This document shows, one piece after another, positions 8,177 to 15,755 of a stretch of 28,358 nt of DNA. This DNA comes from Gordonibacter sp036659115. GTDB taxonomy: Bacteria; Actinomycetota; Coriobacteriia; Coriobacteriales; Eggerthellaceae. Positions within the stretch are counted from its first letter, which is position 1; the number at the start of each line of letters is the position of its first letter. A program made the position numbers and the translations under genes. Location: assembly GCF_036659115.1 (NCBI RefSeq), contig NZ_JAVXDF010000028.1; one strand, written 5' to 3'. The notes below the pieces were generated by a model. That model was given only the letters and a program-made list of their open reading frames with translations. It was not told where the DNA came from and did no database searches.

Positions 8177-9571
8177 TTGGCTTCAGGAACGTCCGGGGTG
8201 TCAGAAGCCCCAGGTGAGCGTATGTCAGAGCAGGTAGGTGCCAGCCTTCGCATCGATCCATCCGAGCGCAAGAGTTGGACCAGCATCGCTTTCATCCGTG
8301 CGGGCGGTATGTTCAGCGCGCCAACGCTCATGGTGGGTGCGGCGCTAGGGATGGGCATGGCTCTTTCGGGAGCCGTGCTGGCCACGCTTGCAGGATTCGG
8401 CTTCATCGTAGCCTACATGTGCTTCGTGTCCATGCAGGCCGCTGATTCGGGGCTTCCGACAGCTTCTCTTGCGGCTCCTGCGTTGGGTCGTGCCGGTGCG
8501 CGTTATCTGGTATCGCTTATCGTGGGCGTGGTAACCATCGGATGGTTCGGTGTGCAGACGGCGGTGTGCGGAGCCTCCCTCTCGCTGATGCTGGACAGCG
8601 TGTTCGGTCTTGCCGTGCCGGTGTGGGTCAGCTCCGTGGCTTTGGGTAGCCTTATGCTGGCCACGGCCCTTGTCGGCTTCGATGGCCTCAAGTGGGTCAG
8701 CTCGATTGCGGCCCCGTTTTTGGTGGCCATTTGCCTGTACGGCGTGGTTGCGTCGGTGACTCAAGCGGGTACGCTCGAGCCTTTGCTGGGCTACGTTCCG
8801 CTTCCCGGCGAGGCCATCGGCTTCGTGGCGGGCGTGAACATGGCCGTGGGTCTGTTCGCGTTCGCAGGCGCCACGGCGGGCGATTTCGCCCGGTTCGCCC
8901 GCACGCGTCGCGATGCCGTGTTGTCGTGTTTAGTGGGCGTCATCCCGGCGGCGCTCGTGTCCCTTGCGGCGGGGGCGGCGCTTGCCATCGTCACGGGGCA
9001 GGCTGACATCGCCGTCATCATGAACTCCATAGGCATGCCTGCGGTGGGGTTGGTGGCTTTGGTTTTGTCGGCATGGACGGTGAACGCCGGCAACGTGTAC
9101 TCGGCAGGCTTGGGTTTCGCCGTCATGCTGGGCAAGGACGAGGGCGGGAGCAAGATCACGACGGCGGTTTCGGGCCTTGCAGGCATCGCGCTGGCCGTTG
9201 CCGGGATACTCGGACAGTTCGAGGCGTTTCTCACGGTTCTCTCGGCGTGCGGTCCGGCCCTTGCCGGCACGATGGTGGCCGACTACTGGATCGTGCGACG
9301 TGGGCATCCTCGAAACGTGCGGGTGCCCGAAGGGTTTTCCGCGCCGGGTGTGATTGGGCTGCTGTGTGGCATTGCCGTGGCGCTGGTCACGGGAGGCACC
9401 TTCGCGTTGGTGCCGGGTCTGGGTTTTCTGGACGTGCCGTTTTTCATCGGTCCGGTGAACGGGATCGTCGTTGCCATGGCGGCTTACGTGCTGGCATACC
9501 GATTGACGGGTGGGGAGCGGTTCTCGGGGCGGATCAAGTTCGTCCGGCCGAAAGGCGAGGCCTCGCAATAA
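8177..9571 (+). CDS. NCS1-family (CodB-like) cytosine/purine/hydantoin permease
   Basis: A 464-aa integral membrane transporter with about twelve hydrophobic segments, of the nucleobase-cation-symport-1 family. The N-terminal region around RIDPSERKSW and FIRAGGMFSAPTLMVG and the repeated Gly/Ala-rich helices resemble CodB. It should import a nucleobase, hydantoin or allantoin-like compound with a cation. Two starts are possible: TTG 8177, with AGGAG 5 nt upstream (chosen), and ATG 8222, with AGGTGAG about 4 nt upstream, which would remove 15 non-conserved residues. It is followed after 55 bp by the DUF917 gene and then the hydantoinase, so it probably supplies their substrate. The exact compound cannot be read from the sequence. 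Confidence 0.85.
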   Translation: MASGTSGVSEAPGERMSEQVGASLRIDPSERKSWTSIAFIRAGGMFSAPTLMVGAALGMGMALSGAVLATLAGFGFIVAYMCFVSMQAADSGLPTASLAAPALGRAGARYLVSLIVGVVTIGWFGVQTAVCGASLSLMLDSVFGLAVPVWVSSVALGSLMLATALVGFDGLKWVSSIAAPFLVAICLYGVVASVTQAGTLEPLLGYVPLPGEAIGFVAGVNMAVGLFAFAGATAGDFARFARTRRDAVLSCLVGVIPAALVSLAAGAALAIVTGQADIAVIMNSIGMPAVGLVALVLSAWTVNAGNVYSAGLGFAVMLGKDEGGSKITTAVSGLAGIALAVAGILGQFEAFLTVLSACGPALAGTMVADYWIVRRGHPRNVRVPEGFSAPGVIGLLCGIAVALVTGGTFALVPGLGFLDVPFFIGPVNGIVVAMAAYVLAYRLTGGERFSGRIKFVRPKGEASQ

Positions 9572-9626
9572 CAGGTTGAACAGCGTCGCGGATGAAGCGG
9601 CGACAGGGTATAGAGGAAGGACGCTC

Positions 9627-10739
9627 ATGAGAGAAATTGGCATCCAGGAAATCGAGGATATTGCGCTGGGCGCGGCGCTCCTCGGCGCAGGCGGGGGCGG
9701 CGACCCCTATATCGGCAAGCTTACGGCTATCGGCGCCGTGAAGGAGTGCGGTCCGGTGAAGATGATCGGCATCGACGAGGTGCCGGATGGCGCCTTCATC
9801 ATGCCGTCGGCTTCCATGGGCGCGCCGACCATCCTTGCCGAGAAGGGCGTGGGTGCCCACGAGTTCGCCAAGCTGTTCGACATGGTGAGCCGCTACTACG
9901 ACAAGCCCATCTACGCCACCATGCCCATTGAGGCGGGCGGCGTGAACTCCATGCTGCCCATTGCCGCGGCGGCGCGCCTGGGCATTCCCATGGTGGACGT
10001 GGACGGCATGGGCCGTGCGTTCCCCGAGTTGCAGATGGTCACGTTCACCATCGGAGGCGCGTCGGCCACACCCATGGCGTTCATCGACGAGAAGGGCAAC
10101 TCAGGCATTCTGGACACCATCACCAACAAGTGGACGGAAGACATCGCGCGTGCGGCCACCATGACCATGGGCGGAACGATCACCACCGCTCTGTTCTGTA
10201 TGGACGCGACCACGCTGAAGAATTACGGAGTGCACGGCATCGTTACGCGCTCCGAGGAGCTGGGGCGTGCCATCCGCACGGCGAAAGAGGGCGCGGCTGC
10301 TGCCGGTCTCACGCCGGAGGAATACTTCTTGAAGTTCACGGGCGGCCACAAGCTGTTCAAGGGCAAGATCGCCGACGTGCTGCGCGAGACGCGCGGGGCG
10401 TTCAACTTCGGGAAAGTGGTGCTGGAGGGCATCGCCGAGGATCGCGGCTCTTCCGCGCACGTGGAATTCCAGAACGAGAACCTGGCCTGCACAGTGGACG
10501 GCGAGATCATGGCCACCACCCCCGACCTCATCTGCCTCGTGGATACCGAGACGTTCACGCCAGTGCCCACCGATGCGCTCAAGTACGGCAAGCGCGTGTT
10601 GGTGGTGGGGCTGGAGTGCTTCCATCTGTGGCGCACGCCGGAAGGCATCGATTTGGTGGGGCCGCGCTACTTCGGCATCGACACCGACTATATTCCCGTC
10701 GAAGAGCGCGTGGCGCTAAAAGGAGGCAGCCATGTATAA
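9627..10739 (+). CDS. DUF917 family protein (COG3535)
   Basis: A 370-aa soluble protein of the DUF917/COG3535 family, which typically sits beside or is fused to HyuA-like hydantoinases. Visible family features are GAALLGAGGGGDPYIG near the N-terminus, PIEAGGVNSMLPI and PMVDVDGMGRAFPEL. I recall that this family has been linked to S-methyl-thiohydantoin desulfurase activity, but I cannot check whether that applies here. ATG 9627 is chosen because AGGAAGG lies 6-7 nt upstream; the open frame before it overlaps the permease end and lacks its own site. The stop overlaps the next gene by 8 bp, which indicates translational coupling and joint function with HyuA. Length is normal for a stand-alone member. 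Confidence 0.85.
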   Translation: MREIGIQEIEDIALGAALLGAGGGGDPYIGKLTAIGAVKECGPVKMIGIDEVPDGAFIMPSASMGAPTILAEKGVGAHEFAKLFDMVSRYYDKPIYATMPIEAGGVNSMLPIAAAARLGIPMVDVDGMGRAFPELQMVTFTIGGASATPMAFIDEKGNSGILDTITNKWTEDIARAATMTMGGTITTALFCMDATTLKNYGVHGIVTRSEELGRAIRTAKEGAAAAGLTPEEYFLKFTGGHKLFKGKIADVLRETRGAFNFGKVVLEGIAEDRGSSAHVEFQNENLACTVDGEIMATTPDLICLVDTETFTPVPTDALKYGKRVLVVGLECFHLWRTPEGIDLVGPRYFGIDTDYIPVEERVALKGGSHV

Positions 10740-12282
10740 GCTGGGAATCGACGTGGGCGGCACTAATACTGACGCCGTGCTGATCGACGAGAACCTGAAC
10801 GTGGTGGCTGCGGTAAAGAACCCCACGTCAAAGGATATCTACACGGGCATCTTGGGCGCGATGGACGCCGTGTTCGTGCAGAGCGGCGTGGACCGCTTGC
10901 TCATCGGGCAGGCCATGCTTGGCACCACCCACTGCACGAACGCCATCGTGGAGCGCAAGGGGCTGGCCCCCATCGCGGTGCTGCGCATCGGCGCGCCGGC
11001 CACGGTGGGCATCCCTCCCATGGTGGATTGGGCTGACGATATTGCGGCGGTATGCGTGGACAGTGCCATCATCGAAGGCGGCTTCGAGTACGACGGCAAA
11101 CGTTTGGCCGAGTTTGACGAAGCGGCCTGCCGGGCGTTTTTCGAGGGCGTGCGCGGACGCGTGGAAGCGGTGGCCATCTCGTGCGTATTCTCGATCGTGC
11201 GCAATGACGACGAGCTGCGCGCAGCCGAAATTGCCGCGGAGGTTCTGGGCGAGGGCGTGCACGTGTCGGTTTCGAGCGAGATCGGCTCGATGGGCCTGAT
11301 CGAGCGCGAGAACGCCACCATCCTGAATGCGGCGCTCTACGCCGTGGCCCGCAGCTTCACCGAAGGGTTCGCCGCCAGCCTGGCAGACAAGGGCGTTACG
11401 GGTGCCGACGTGTATCTGTCGCAAAACGATGGCACGCTCATGACCATGGAGTACGCGCGCTGCTATCCCATCCTCACCATTGCCTGCGGGCCGACGAACT
11501 CCATTCGCGGCGCGAGCTACCTGTCTCAGCGCGCTGATGCCATCGTTATCGACGTGGGCGGCACCACCACCGATCTGGGCGTACTTTCGCACGGTTTCCC
11601 GCGCGAAAGCGGCGTGGCGGTCACCATCGGCGGCGTGCGCACGAACTTCCGCATGCCCGACGTGGTGTCCATCGGCCTCGGCGGCGGCTCCATCGTGCGC
11701 GTGGCGGACGATGGCAGCGTGACGGTGGGTCCGGACTCGGTGGGCTACGCCATCACGGAGCGCGCGCTGGTGTTCGGCGGCGACACGATGTGTGCTACCG
11801 ACGTGGCTGTGCGCTTGGGCATGGCCGAGGTGGGAGATGCGACGCTGGTGGCCGACATCCCACAGGAGGTGGCCGAACGCGCCATGGCGGCCATTCGCCA
11901 GCTGGTGGAAGACGCGATCGACATGATGAAGGTGTCAAGCGACGACATCGACGTGGTGCTGGTGGGCGGTGGGGCCATCGTGCTGCCGCACGATTTGGCG
12001 GGAACTGCCAACGTCATCTCGCCGGAGCATGCGGGTTGTGCCAACGCCATCGGCTCGGCCATCTCGAAGGTGAGCGGCGTCTACGAGGCGCTCGTGGACT
12101 ACGATGCCGCCCCGCGCGACGAGGCGCTTGCCGCCGCCCGTGCAGCCGCCATCGAGGCAGCCGTCGAAGCCGGAGCCGTGCGCGACACCGTGGAGATCAT
12201 CGATGCCGAAGACGTGCCGCTGAATTACTATCCCGGCCACACGAACCGCGTGAAGGTGAAGGCTGCCGGCGATTTGGCATAG
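10732..12282 (+). CDS. hyuA: HyuA-type hydantoinase/oxoprolinase
   Basis: A 516-aa protein of the hydantoinase A/5-oxoprolinase family, an ATP-dependent opener of cyclic amides. It has the actin-like ATPase phosphate loops GIDVGGTNTDAVLID (from residue 5) and IDVGGTTTDLGVL (about 268-280), and the adenosine-site LVGGGAIVLPHDL near residue 407. The length fits the shorter COG0145 members that work with a DUF917 partner rather than a HyuB subunit. ATG 10732 is preceded by AGGAGG, and the start lies inside the end of the DUF917 gene. With the upstream NCS1 permease the three genes look like an uptake-and-hydrolysis operon for a hydantoin-like or purine-derived ring. No HyuB or amidohydrolase is present in the window. 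Confidence 0.88.
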   Translation: MYKLGIDVGGTNTDAVLIDENLNVVAAVKNPTSKDIYTGILGAMDAVFVQSGVDRLLIGQAMLGTTHCTNAIVERKGLAPIAVLRIGAPATVGIPPMVDWADDIAAVCVDSAIIEGGFEYDGKRLAEFDEAACRAFFEGVRGRVEAVAISCVFSIVRNDDELRAAEIAAEVLGEGVHVSVSSEIGSMGLIERENATILNAALYAVARSFTEGFAASLADKGVTGADVYLSQNDGTLMTMEYARCYPILTIACGPTNSIRGASYLSQRADAIVIDVGGTTTDLGVLSHGFPRESGVAVTIGGVRTNFRMPDVVSIGLGGGSIVRVADDGSVTVGPDSVGYAITERALVFGGDTMCATDVAVRLGMAEVGDATLVADIPQEVAERAMAAIRQLVEDAIDMMKVSSDDIDVVLVGGGAIVLPHDLAGTANVISPEHAGCANAIGSAISKVSGVYEALVDYDAAPRDEALAAARAAAIEAAVEAGAVRDTVEIIDAEDVPLNYYPGHTNRVKVKAAGDLA

Positions 12283-12373
12283 ATGCGGGGGACGGCGAGC
12301 CTTTGTTGAGCGATTGGGCGCGGCTTCTGGAAGGAGGTCGCGCTCGGCGTTTGTGCAGGTCTTGGGTTGAAGC

Positions 12374-12402
12374 CGCAGCACTCTTGTTGCTGTGCGCTTT
12401 TT
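12374..12402 (+). terminator. Possible terminator of the hydantoinase operon
   Basis: CGCAGCA at 12374-12380 can pair with 12388-12396 with a 2-nt bulge, followed by CTTTTTC. The hairpin is short but the T run is good, and it sits 90 bp after the hyuA stop and before the GntR promoter. Confidence 0.4.
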
Positions 12403-12452
12403 CGACCTGCTATGTGCAGGGTTGTGTTGGGGGAACTATCGTCTTCGAGTCG

Positions 12453-12461
12453 TGGTATCAT
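12453..12461 (+). promoter_or_regulatory. Extended -10 promoter of the GntR-SPFH operon
   Basis: TG at 12453-12454, one base, TATCAT at 12456-12461. The transcript would start near 12468, only about 5 nt before ATG 12473, which would make a nearly leaderless message. Confidence 0.5.
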
Positions 12462-12472
12462 ACACATGCAGG

Positions 12473-12886
12473 ATGCTTCGAGAGGCGGCGTTCACTTATT
12501 TGTTTGAATCATTGCATATAAACGAGAAATCAGGCGTGCCCGTGTGGGTGCAAATTCGCAACAGCCTGATCTTCCTTATCAAAAGCGAGCAGATCAAGCC
12601 GGGGGACGTGCTGCCAACCGTGCGCGAGCTGGCCACACAGTTGGGTGTGAATTACAACACCATTCACAAGGTGTACCAAGATCTTGAAGCGGACAGCCTC
12701 ATTTGTTCGAGCCGAGGCAAGCGGTCGTTTGTTGCCGATGTTGACCGGGATGCGCTGGCGTTGCCCGAGTCTCCCGTCGACCTTGTTATTGATGAGTTGG
12801 TGCGCGTTGCCCGGGAGAGCAACGTTTCCGAAAAAGATGTGCTCATACGGGTGAAGGAGCGCTTTCTGAAACAATCGATCGAGTAA
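12473..12886 (+). CDS. Short GntR-family (YtrA/YhcF-type) regulator
   Basis: A 137-aa transcription regulator: a winged helix-turn-helix of GntR type (VPVWVQIRNSLI, KPGDVLPTVRELATQLGVNYNTIHKVYQDLE) plus a short C-terminal helical tail, without a large ligand domain. Such small members usually repress their own operon in response to envelope stress or a small effector. The start is uncertain. ATG 12473 lies only about 5 nt after the predicted transcript start and has no proper ribosome binding site; TTG 12512 would give the canonical family start (HINEKSGVPVW) but also lacks one. The open frame upstream to 12392 crosses the putative terminator and promoter and is unlikely to be translated. The stop is 9 bp before the SPFH gene, so the two genes form one operon and this protein probably controls it. 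Confidence 0.83.
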   Translation: MLREAAFTYLFESLHINEKSGVPVWVQIRNSLIFLIKSEQIKPGDVLPTVRELATQLGVNYNTIHKVYQDLEADSLICSSRGKRSFVADVDRDALALPESPVDLVIDELVRVARESNVSEKDVLIRVKERFLKQSIE

Positions 12887-12895
12887 GGGGATTAC

Positions 12896-13828
12896 ATGGG
12901 GGAGAAGTCATTTTTCGACGAATCCAATGAGCGGGGGCGCTCGAGTGCTTCTGTCGATGTCGAAGACAATTTCGAAGATACGGCCACAAGCCGCTGGGGC
13001 GCAACTATGTTGCGCTGGGTGTTGGTGCTGTTCGTTGTAGCTTTGTTTGCACTGGTCGCATGGTTTGCGTCTTCGATTGCGTTATTGGTGGTGGGCGTCT
13101 TTGTCGGCGCGGTACTGTTCAGCTGTGCACATATCATGCTGGAGTGGGAGCGTGCCGTCGTCATGCGCTTCGGCAGGTTTAACCGGGTGGCCGGACCGGG
13201 CCTCATCTTCATGATCCCCTTCGTCGAGTACGCATCGGCCGTCATCGACCTGCGCATGCGCTCCACGTCGTTTAAGGCCGAGCGCGTACTTACGTCTGAC
13301 CTCGTGCCGGTAAACGTCGATGCGGTGTTGTTCTGGATGGTCTGGGACGCAGGCAAGGCGTGTTCTGAGATTCGCAACTTCGAGAAGCTGGTATTTTGGG
13401 TCGCTCAGACTACGCTACGCGACGTTATCGGCGGTATGAACATTTCGCAGATGGGCATGCGTCGCGCTCAGATGGACAAAGAGATTGCCGATATCCTCGA
13501 GCGGAAAACGAGCGAATGGGGCATCACGGTGGTGTCCGTGGAAATAAGCGACATCAAGATTCCCGAAGAATTGCAAGAGGCCATGTCTGCCGAAGCCCGT
13601 GCCGAGCGCGAATACAACGCGCGCATCATCTTGGCGGAGGTCGAAAAGGAGATCTCGGAGATGTTTGTTGACGCGGCGCGCATCTACAAAGAAGAAGACG
13701 CAGCGCTTCAGCTGCGCGCCATGAGCTTTGTGTCGGACAGCGTGAAAGAAAAGGGCGGTCTCGTAGTGATACCCAGCGCATTGTCCGAAGCGTTCGAAGG
13801 TTTGGAAAGTATCGCCAAGAAGCGCTAG
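12896..13828 (+). CDS. SPFH/band-7 (stomatin-like) membrane protein
   Basis: A 310-aa protein. A charged 35-residue N-terminus is followed by two adjacent hydrophobic segments (about residues 38-80), then an SPFH/band-7 domain (EWERAVVMRFGRFNRVAGPGLIFMIPFVE, seen in parts such as VVMRFGRF and GPGLIFMIP) and a C-terminal helix rich in Glu/Ala/Arg that should form a coiled coil (AMSAEARAERE). Proteins of this type form ring or cage assemblies at the inner membrane face and organise membrane proteases or microdomains. ATG 12896 has AAGGGG 5 nt upstream. It is co-transcribed with the GntR regulator and ends before a strong terminator. No NfeD partner gene, common beside stomatin-like proteins, is present. 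The specific role is unknown. Confidence 0.87.
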   Translation: MGEKSFFDESNERGRSSASVDVEDNFEDTATSRWGATMLRWVLVLFVVALFALVAWFASSIALLVVGVFVGAVLFSCAHIMLEWERAVVMRFGRFNRVAGPGLIFMIPFVEYASAVIDLRMRSTSFKAERVLTSDLVPVNVDAVLFWMVWDAGKACSEIRNFEKLVFWVAQTTLRDVIGGMNISQMGMRRAQMDKEIADILERKTSEWGITVVSVEISDIKIPEELQEAMSAEARAEREYNARIILAEVEKEISEMFVDAARIYKEEDAALQLRAMSFVSDSVKEKGGLVVIPSALSEAFEGLESIAKKR

Positions 13829-13878
13829 AAGCAGTGTGCGCATGGTGGGCGTAATCACCATTTGAGCAGCGAAATCAG

Positions 13879-13920
13879 CGAACCAAGCTCCCTGAAAAAG
13901 GAACTTGGTTCGTTTGTCCT
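13879..13920 (+). terminator. Intrinsic terminator after the SPFH gene
   Basis: A perfect 9-bp stem (13879-13887 with 13904-13912), with CC/GG pairing possible further in and an A-rich loop, followed by TTTGTCCTT. It lies about 50 bp after the stop codon. Confidence 0.75.
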
Positions 13921-13954
13921 TCACGCCGAAAACCCCCCTCTTCTCAAAAAAGAA

Positions 13955-14131
13955 TCCTATATCTATAAGACAAGTATCACATATTTGTATGATTTATGAT
14001 ACGATACGCAACAGAGGCAAGCTGATAGATTGAATTGCTTGTTGAGCGAGTTTGCAGGGAGGGATGCTTACCGTGAAACCATGCTCGAGTTTCTACCTCT
14101 GTTCGCGCGAAAGAAAGGGAAAGGAAGGGGA
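13955..14131 (+). promoter_or_regulatory. AT-rich promoter/operator region of the Moco-haem operon
   Basis: An unusually AT-rich patch (about 13950-14006) in a GC-rich window. It holds an inverted pair GTATCA (13974-13979) and TGATAC (13997-14002), and an imperfect palindrome GTATGATTTATGATAC (13987-14002). Several -10-like hexamers overlap it (TATGAT at 13988 and 13995, TACGAT at 14000), so the main promoter cannot be fixed. The dyad may bind a regulator that controls the downstream respiratory operon. From about 14010 to 14131 lies a leader of over 100 nt; the open frame through it (from TTG 14030) lacks a start signal. Confidence 0.5.
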
Positions 14132-15754
14132 ATGAGGAAAAAGTTGGTATTAGCGACGACCGCCGTGCTCATGGCGGGATCGTTGTTCGCTGTCGGCTGT
14201 GCGCAGCAAGGCCCGTCAGGAGGTGACGGTTCGTCGACCGAGACTCAGTACAAGGACAGTATCGAGAAGACCGAGGCCTATTACGAGGAAGTGCAGGCTC
14301 GGCAAGACGAGATCAACAAGGAGTACGCTCCCGAAATTCGCACGTTGGAAGACGGCACCAAAGTCCAGCGCACGCCCACCGAATACCAGGGCTATCACTG
14401 GAACCGTCCCTACGAGGGCGGCGCGTCGTACAACAACTACTATCTCGACGCCGACAACCGCGGTTGCGGTGCGTGCCATGAAGACCTTGCCGATACGATG
14501 TCCAATATGGAGTACAGCCATACCACCATTTGGAACGAAGCGCTGGGCAATGAGATCACCGTCGACCAATGCATGCTCTGCCACAGCGACGATGACGGCT
14601 ATGAAATGGGCACTTTGATGCACGGCGTTCACAACGGGGAGCGCAACAACGAGGCTTTTGTAGAAAAGGGCGGCAAATGCATCAGCTGCCACAATATGAC
14701 CGAGAACGGTGAGGGCACCGAGCTTTGGGACGACGTCAAGTACGACCATCTTGACGGCATCGTCAAGGTCAAGGACGTCCAAGGTGATTTCGTCTTCGAT
14801 CAGGATACGACAACGGCTCCTGAGGATATGTTCACCTACGACTGGATTCACTCCAAGTACGACAGCATGATTCACATCATGGGTAAAAACGTTCTCGACG
14901 AGCAGCTTCCGCAGGATTTCGTCGACAACTGGGAAGTCACGATCGACGGCCTGGTGAAAAATCCGTATAAGATGAGGCTGGCCGACCTTGTTGCCGAGGC
15001 CGAGGGTGCCGGGGTTACGGTTACGAAGCTCTCCAAGATTCACTGCGTTGACAATATGCCCGGTGGCGGCGGTATTTCTAACGTCGAGATAACGGGCATT
15101 CCCCTGAATTGGCTCATCGAAAAGGGTGGCGGCGCAAGCAAGGACATCACCGGTGCCCTGTTCGACCGCCGCGAGTTCCATACCAACGGCGTGCAGAATC
15201 ATAGCAAGCGCGGCGTCCCCGAGACCTCTTTCGACAACGTGTACCTTGTCTACGAAATCGGCGGAAAACCGCTCGACCCCAGTTCGGGCAGCCCGTGCAT
15301 CAACTGGGTTGAAGGGTGCGACGCCCAATCGTTCGTGAAGCAGTGCATGGGATACACCCTGACCGACGAAGAGAAGCCTTGGTCTGACTGGATGATGAAC
15401 GGTTTCAACTCGTACGGCGAGGGCGATTACATGAACAAGCCCAACGCCAGCATCCTCAAGGTTCCCGAAGGGAAGATCATCGAAACTGGCAAGCCCTTCA
15501 CCTTTGAAGGCTACGCCGATGCTTTTGACCAGGCGGTCGTCAAGCTTGAGTTCTCCATGGACAAGGGCAAGACGTGGACGGCATACGATCTTGGTAAGAC
15601 CGATCCGCGGCAATGGGTGTACTGGCACTATACGTGGACGCCTGAAAGCGACGGCAGTTACGTGCTGATGGTAAAGGCAACCACCGAGACTGGCCTCGTG
15701 ACCACCACTCCTCAAAAGGTAATGGTCACCGCCAAGAGCAATGTGGAGGGATAA
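14132..15754 (+). CDS. Triheme cytochrome c fused to a sulfite-oxidase-fold Moco domain
   Basis: A 540-aa exported lipoprotein: basic start MRKKL, hydrophobic stretch and Cys23 at a lipobox-like FAVGC. Residues about 100-200 hold three c-type haem motifs: CGACH (112-116), CMLCH (147-151) and CISCH (183-187). From W267 (NWEVTIDGLVKNP) begins a molybdopterin-binding domain of the sulfite oxidase/YedY fold, with Cys305 in KIHCVDN at the usual position of the Mo-ligating cysteine, then ITGIPLNWL and VYLVYEIGGKPL. Residues about 447-535 form the immunoglobulin-like dimerisation domain (VKLEFSMDKGKTWTAYDL). ATG 14132 has AAGGA 6 nt upstream. It is the first gene of a four-gene operon and the probable catalytic subunit, with built-in haem wire outside the membrane. 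Whether it oxidises or reduces, and what substrate, is unknown; typical sulfite-oxidase substrate-site arginines such as GNRR after the Cys are missing. Confidence 0.87.
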   Translation: MRKKLVLATTAVLMAGSLFAVGCAQQGPSGGDGSSTETQYKDSIEKTEAYYEEVQARQDEINKEYAPEIRTLEDGTKVQRTPTEYQGYHWNRPYEGGASYNNYYLDADNRGCGACHEDLADTMSNMEYSHTTIWNEALGNEITVDQCMLCHSDDDGYEMGTLMHGVHNGERNNEAFVEKGGKCISCHNMTENGEGTELWDDVKYDHLDGIVKVKDVQGDFVFDQDTTTAPEDMFTYDWIHSKYDSMIHIMGKNVLDEQLPQDFVDNWEVTIDGLVKNPYKMRLADLVAEAEGAGVTVTKLSKIHCVDNMPGGGGISNVEITGIPLNWLIEKGGGASKDITGALFDRREFHTNGVQNHSKRGVPETSFDNVYLVYEIGGKPLDPSSGSPCINWVEGCDAQSFVKQCMGYTLTDEEKPWSDWMMNGFNSYGEGDYMNKPNASILKVPEGKIIETGKPFTFEGYADAFDQAVVKLEFSMDKGKTWTAYDLGKTDPRQWVYWHYTWTPESDGSYVLMVKATTETGLVTTTPQKVMVTAKSNVEG

Positions 15755-15755
15755 C

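Noticed and set aside
12331..12337. A perfect AAGGAGG that might start a small gene
   Set aside because: The next start-like codon in a usable frame (TTG 12351) is 13 nt away, and the frame runs across the putative terminator and the GntR promoter with no recognisable product.
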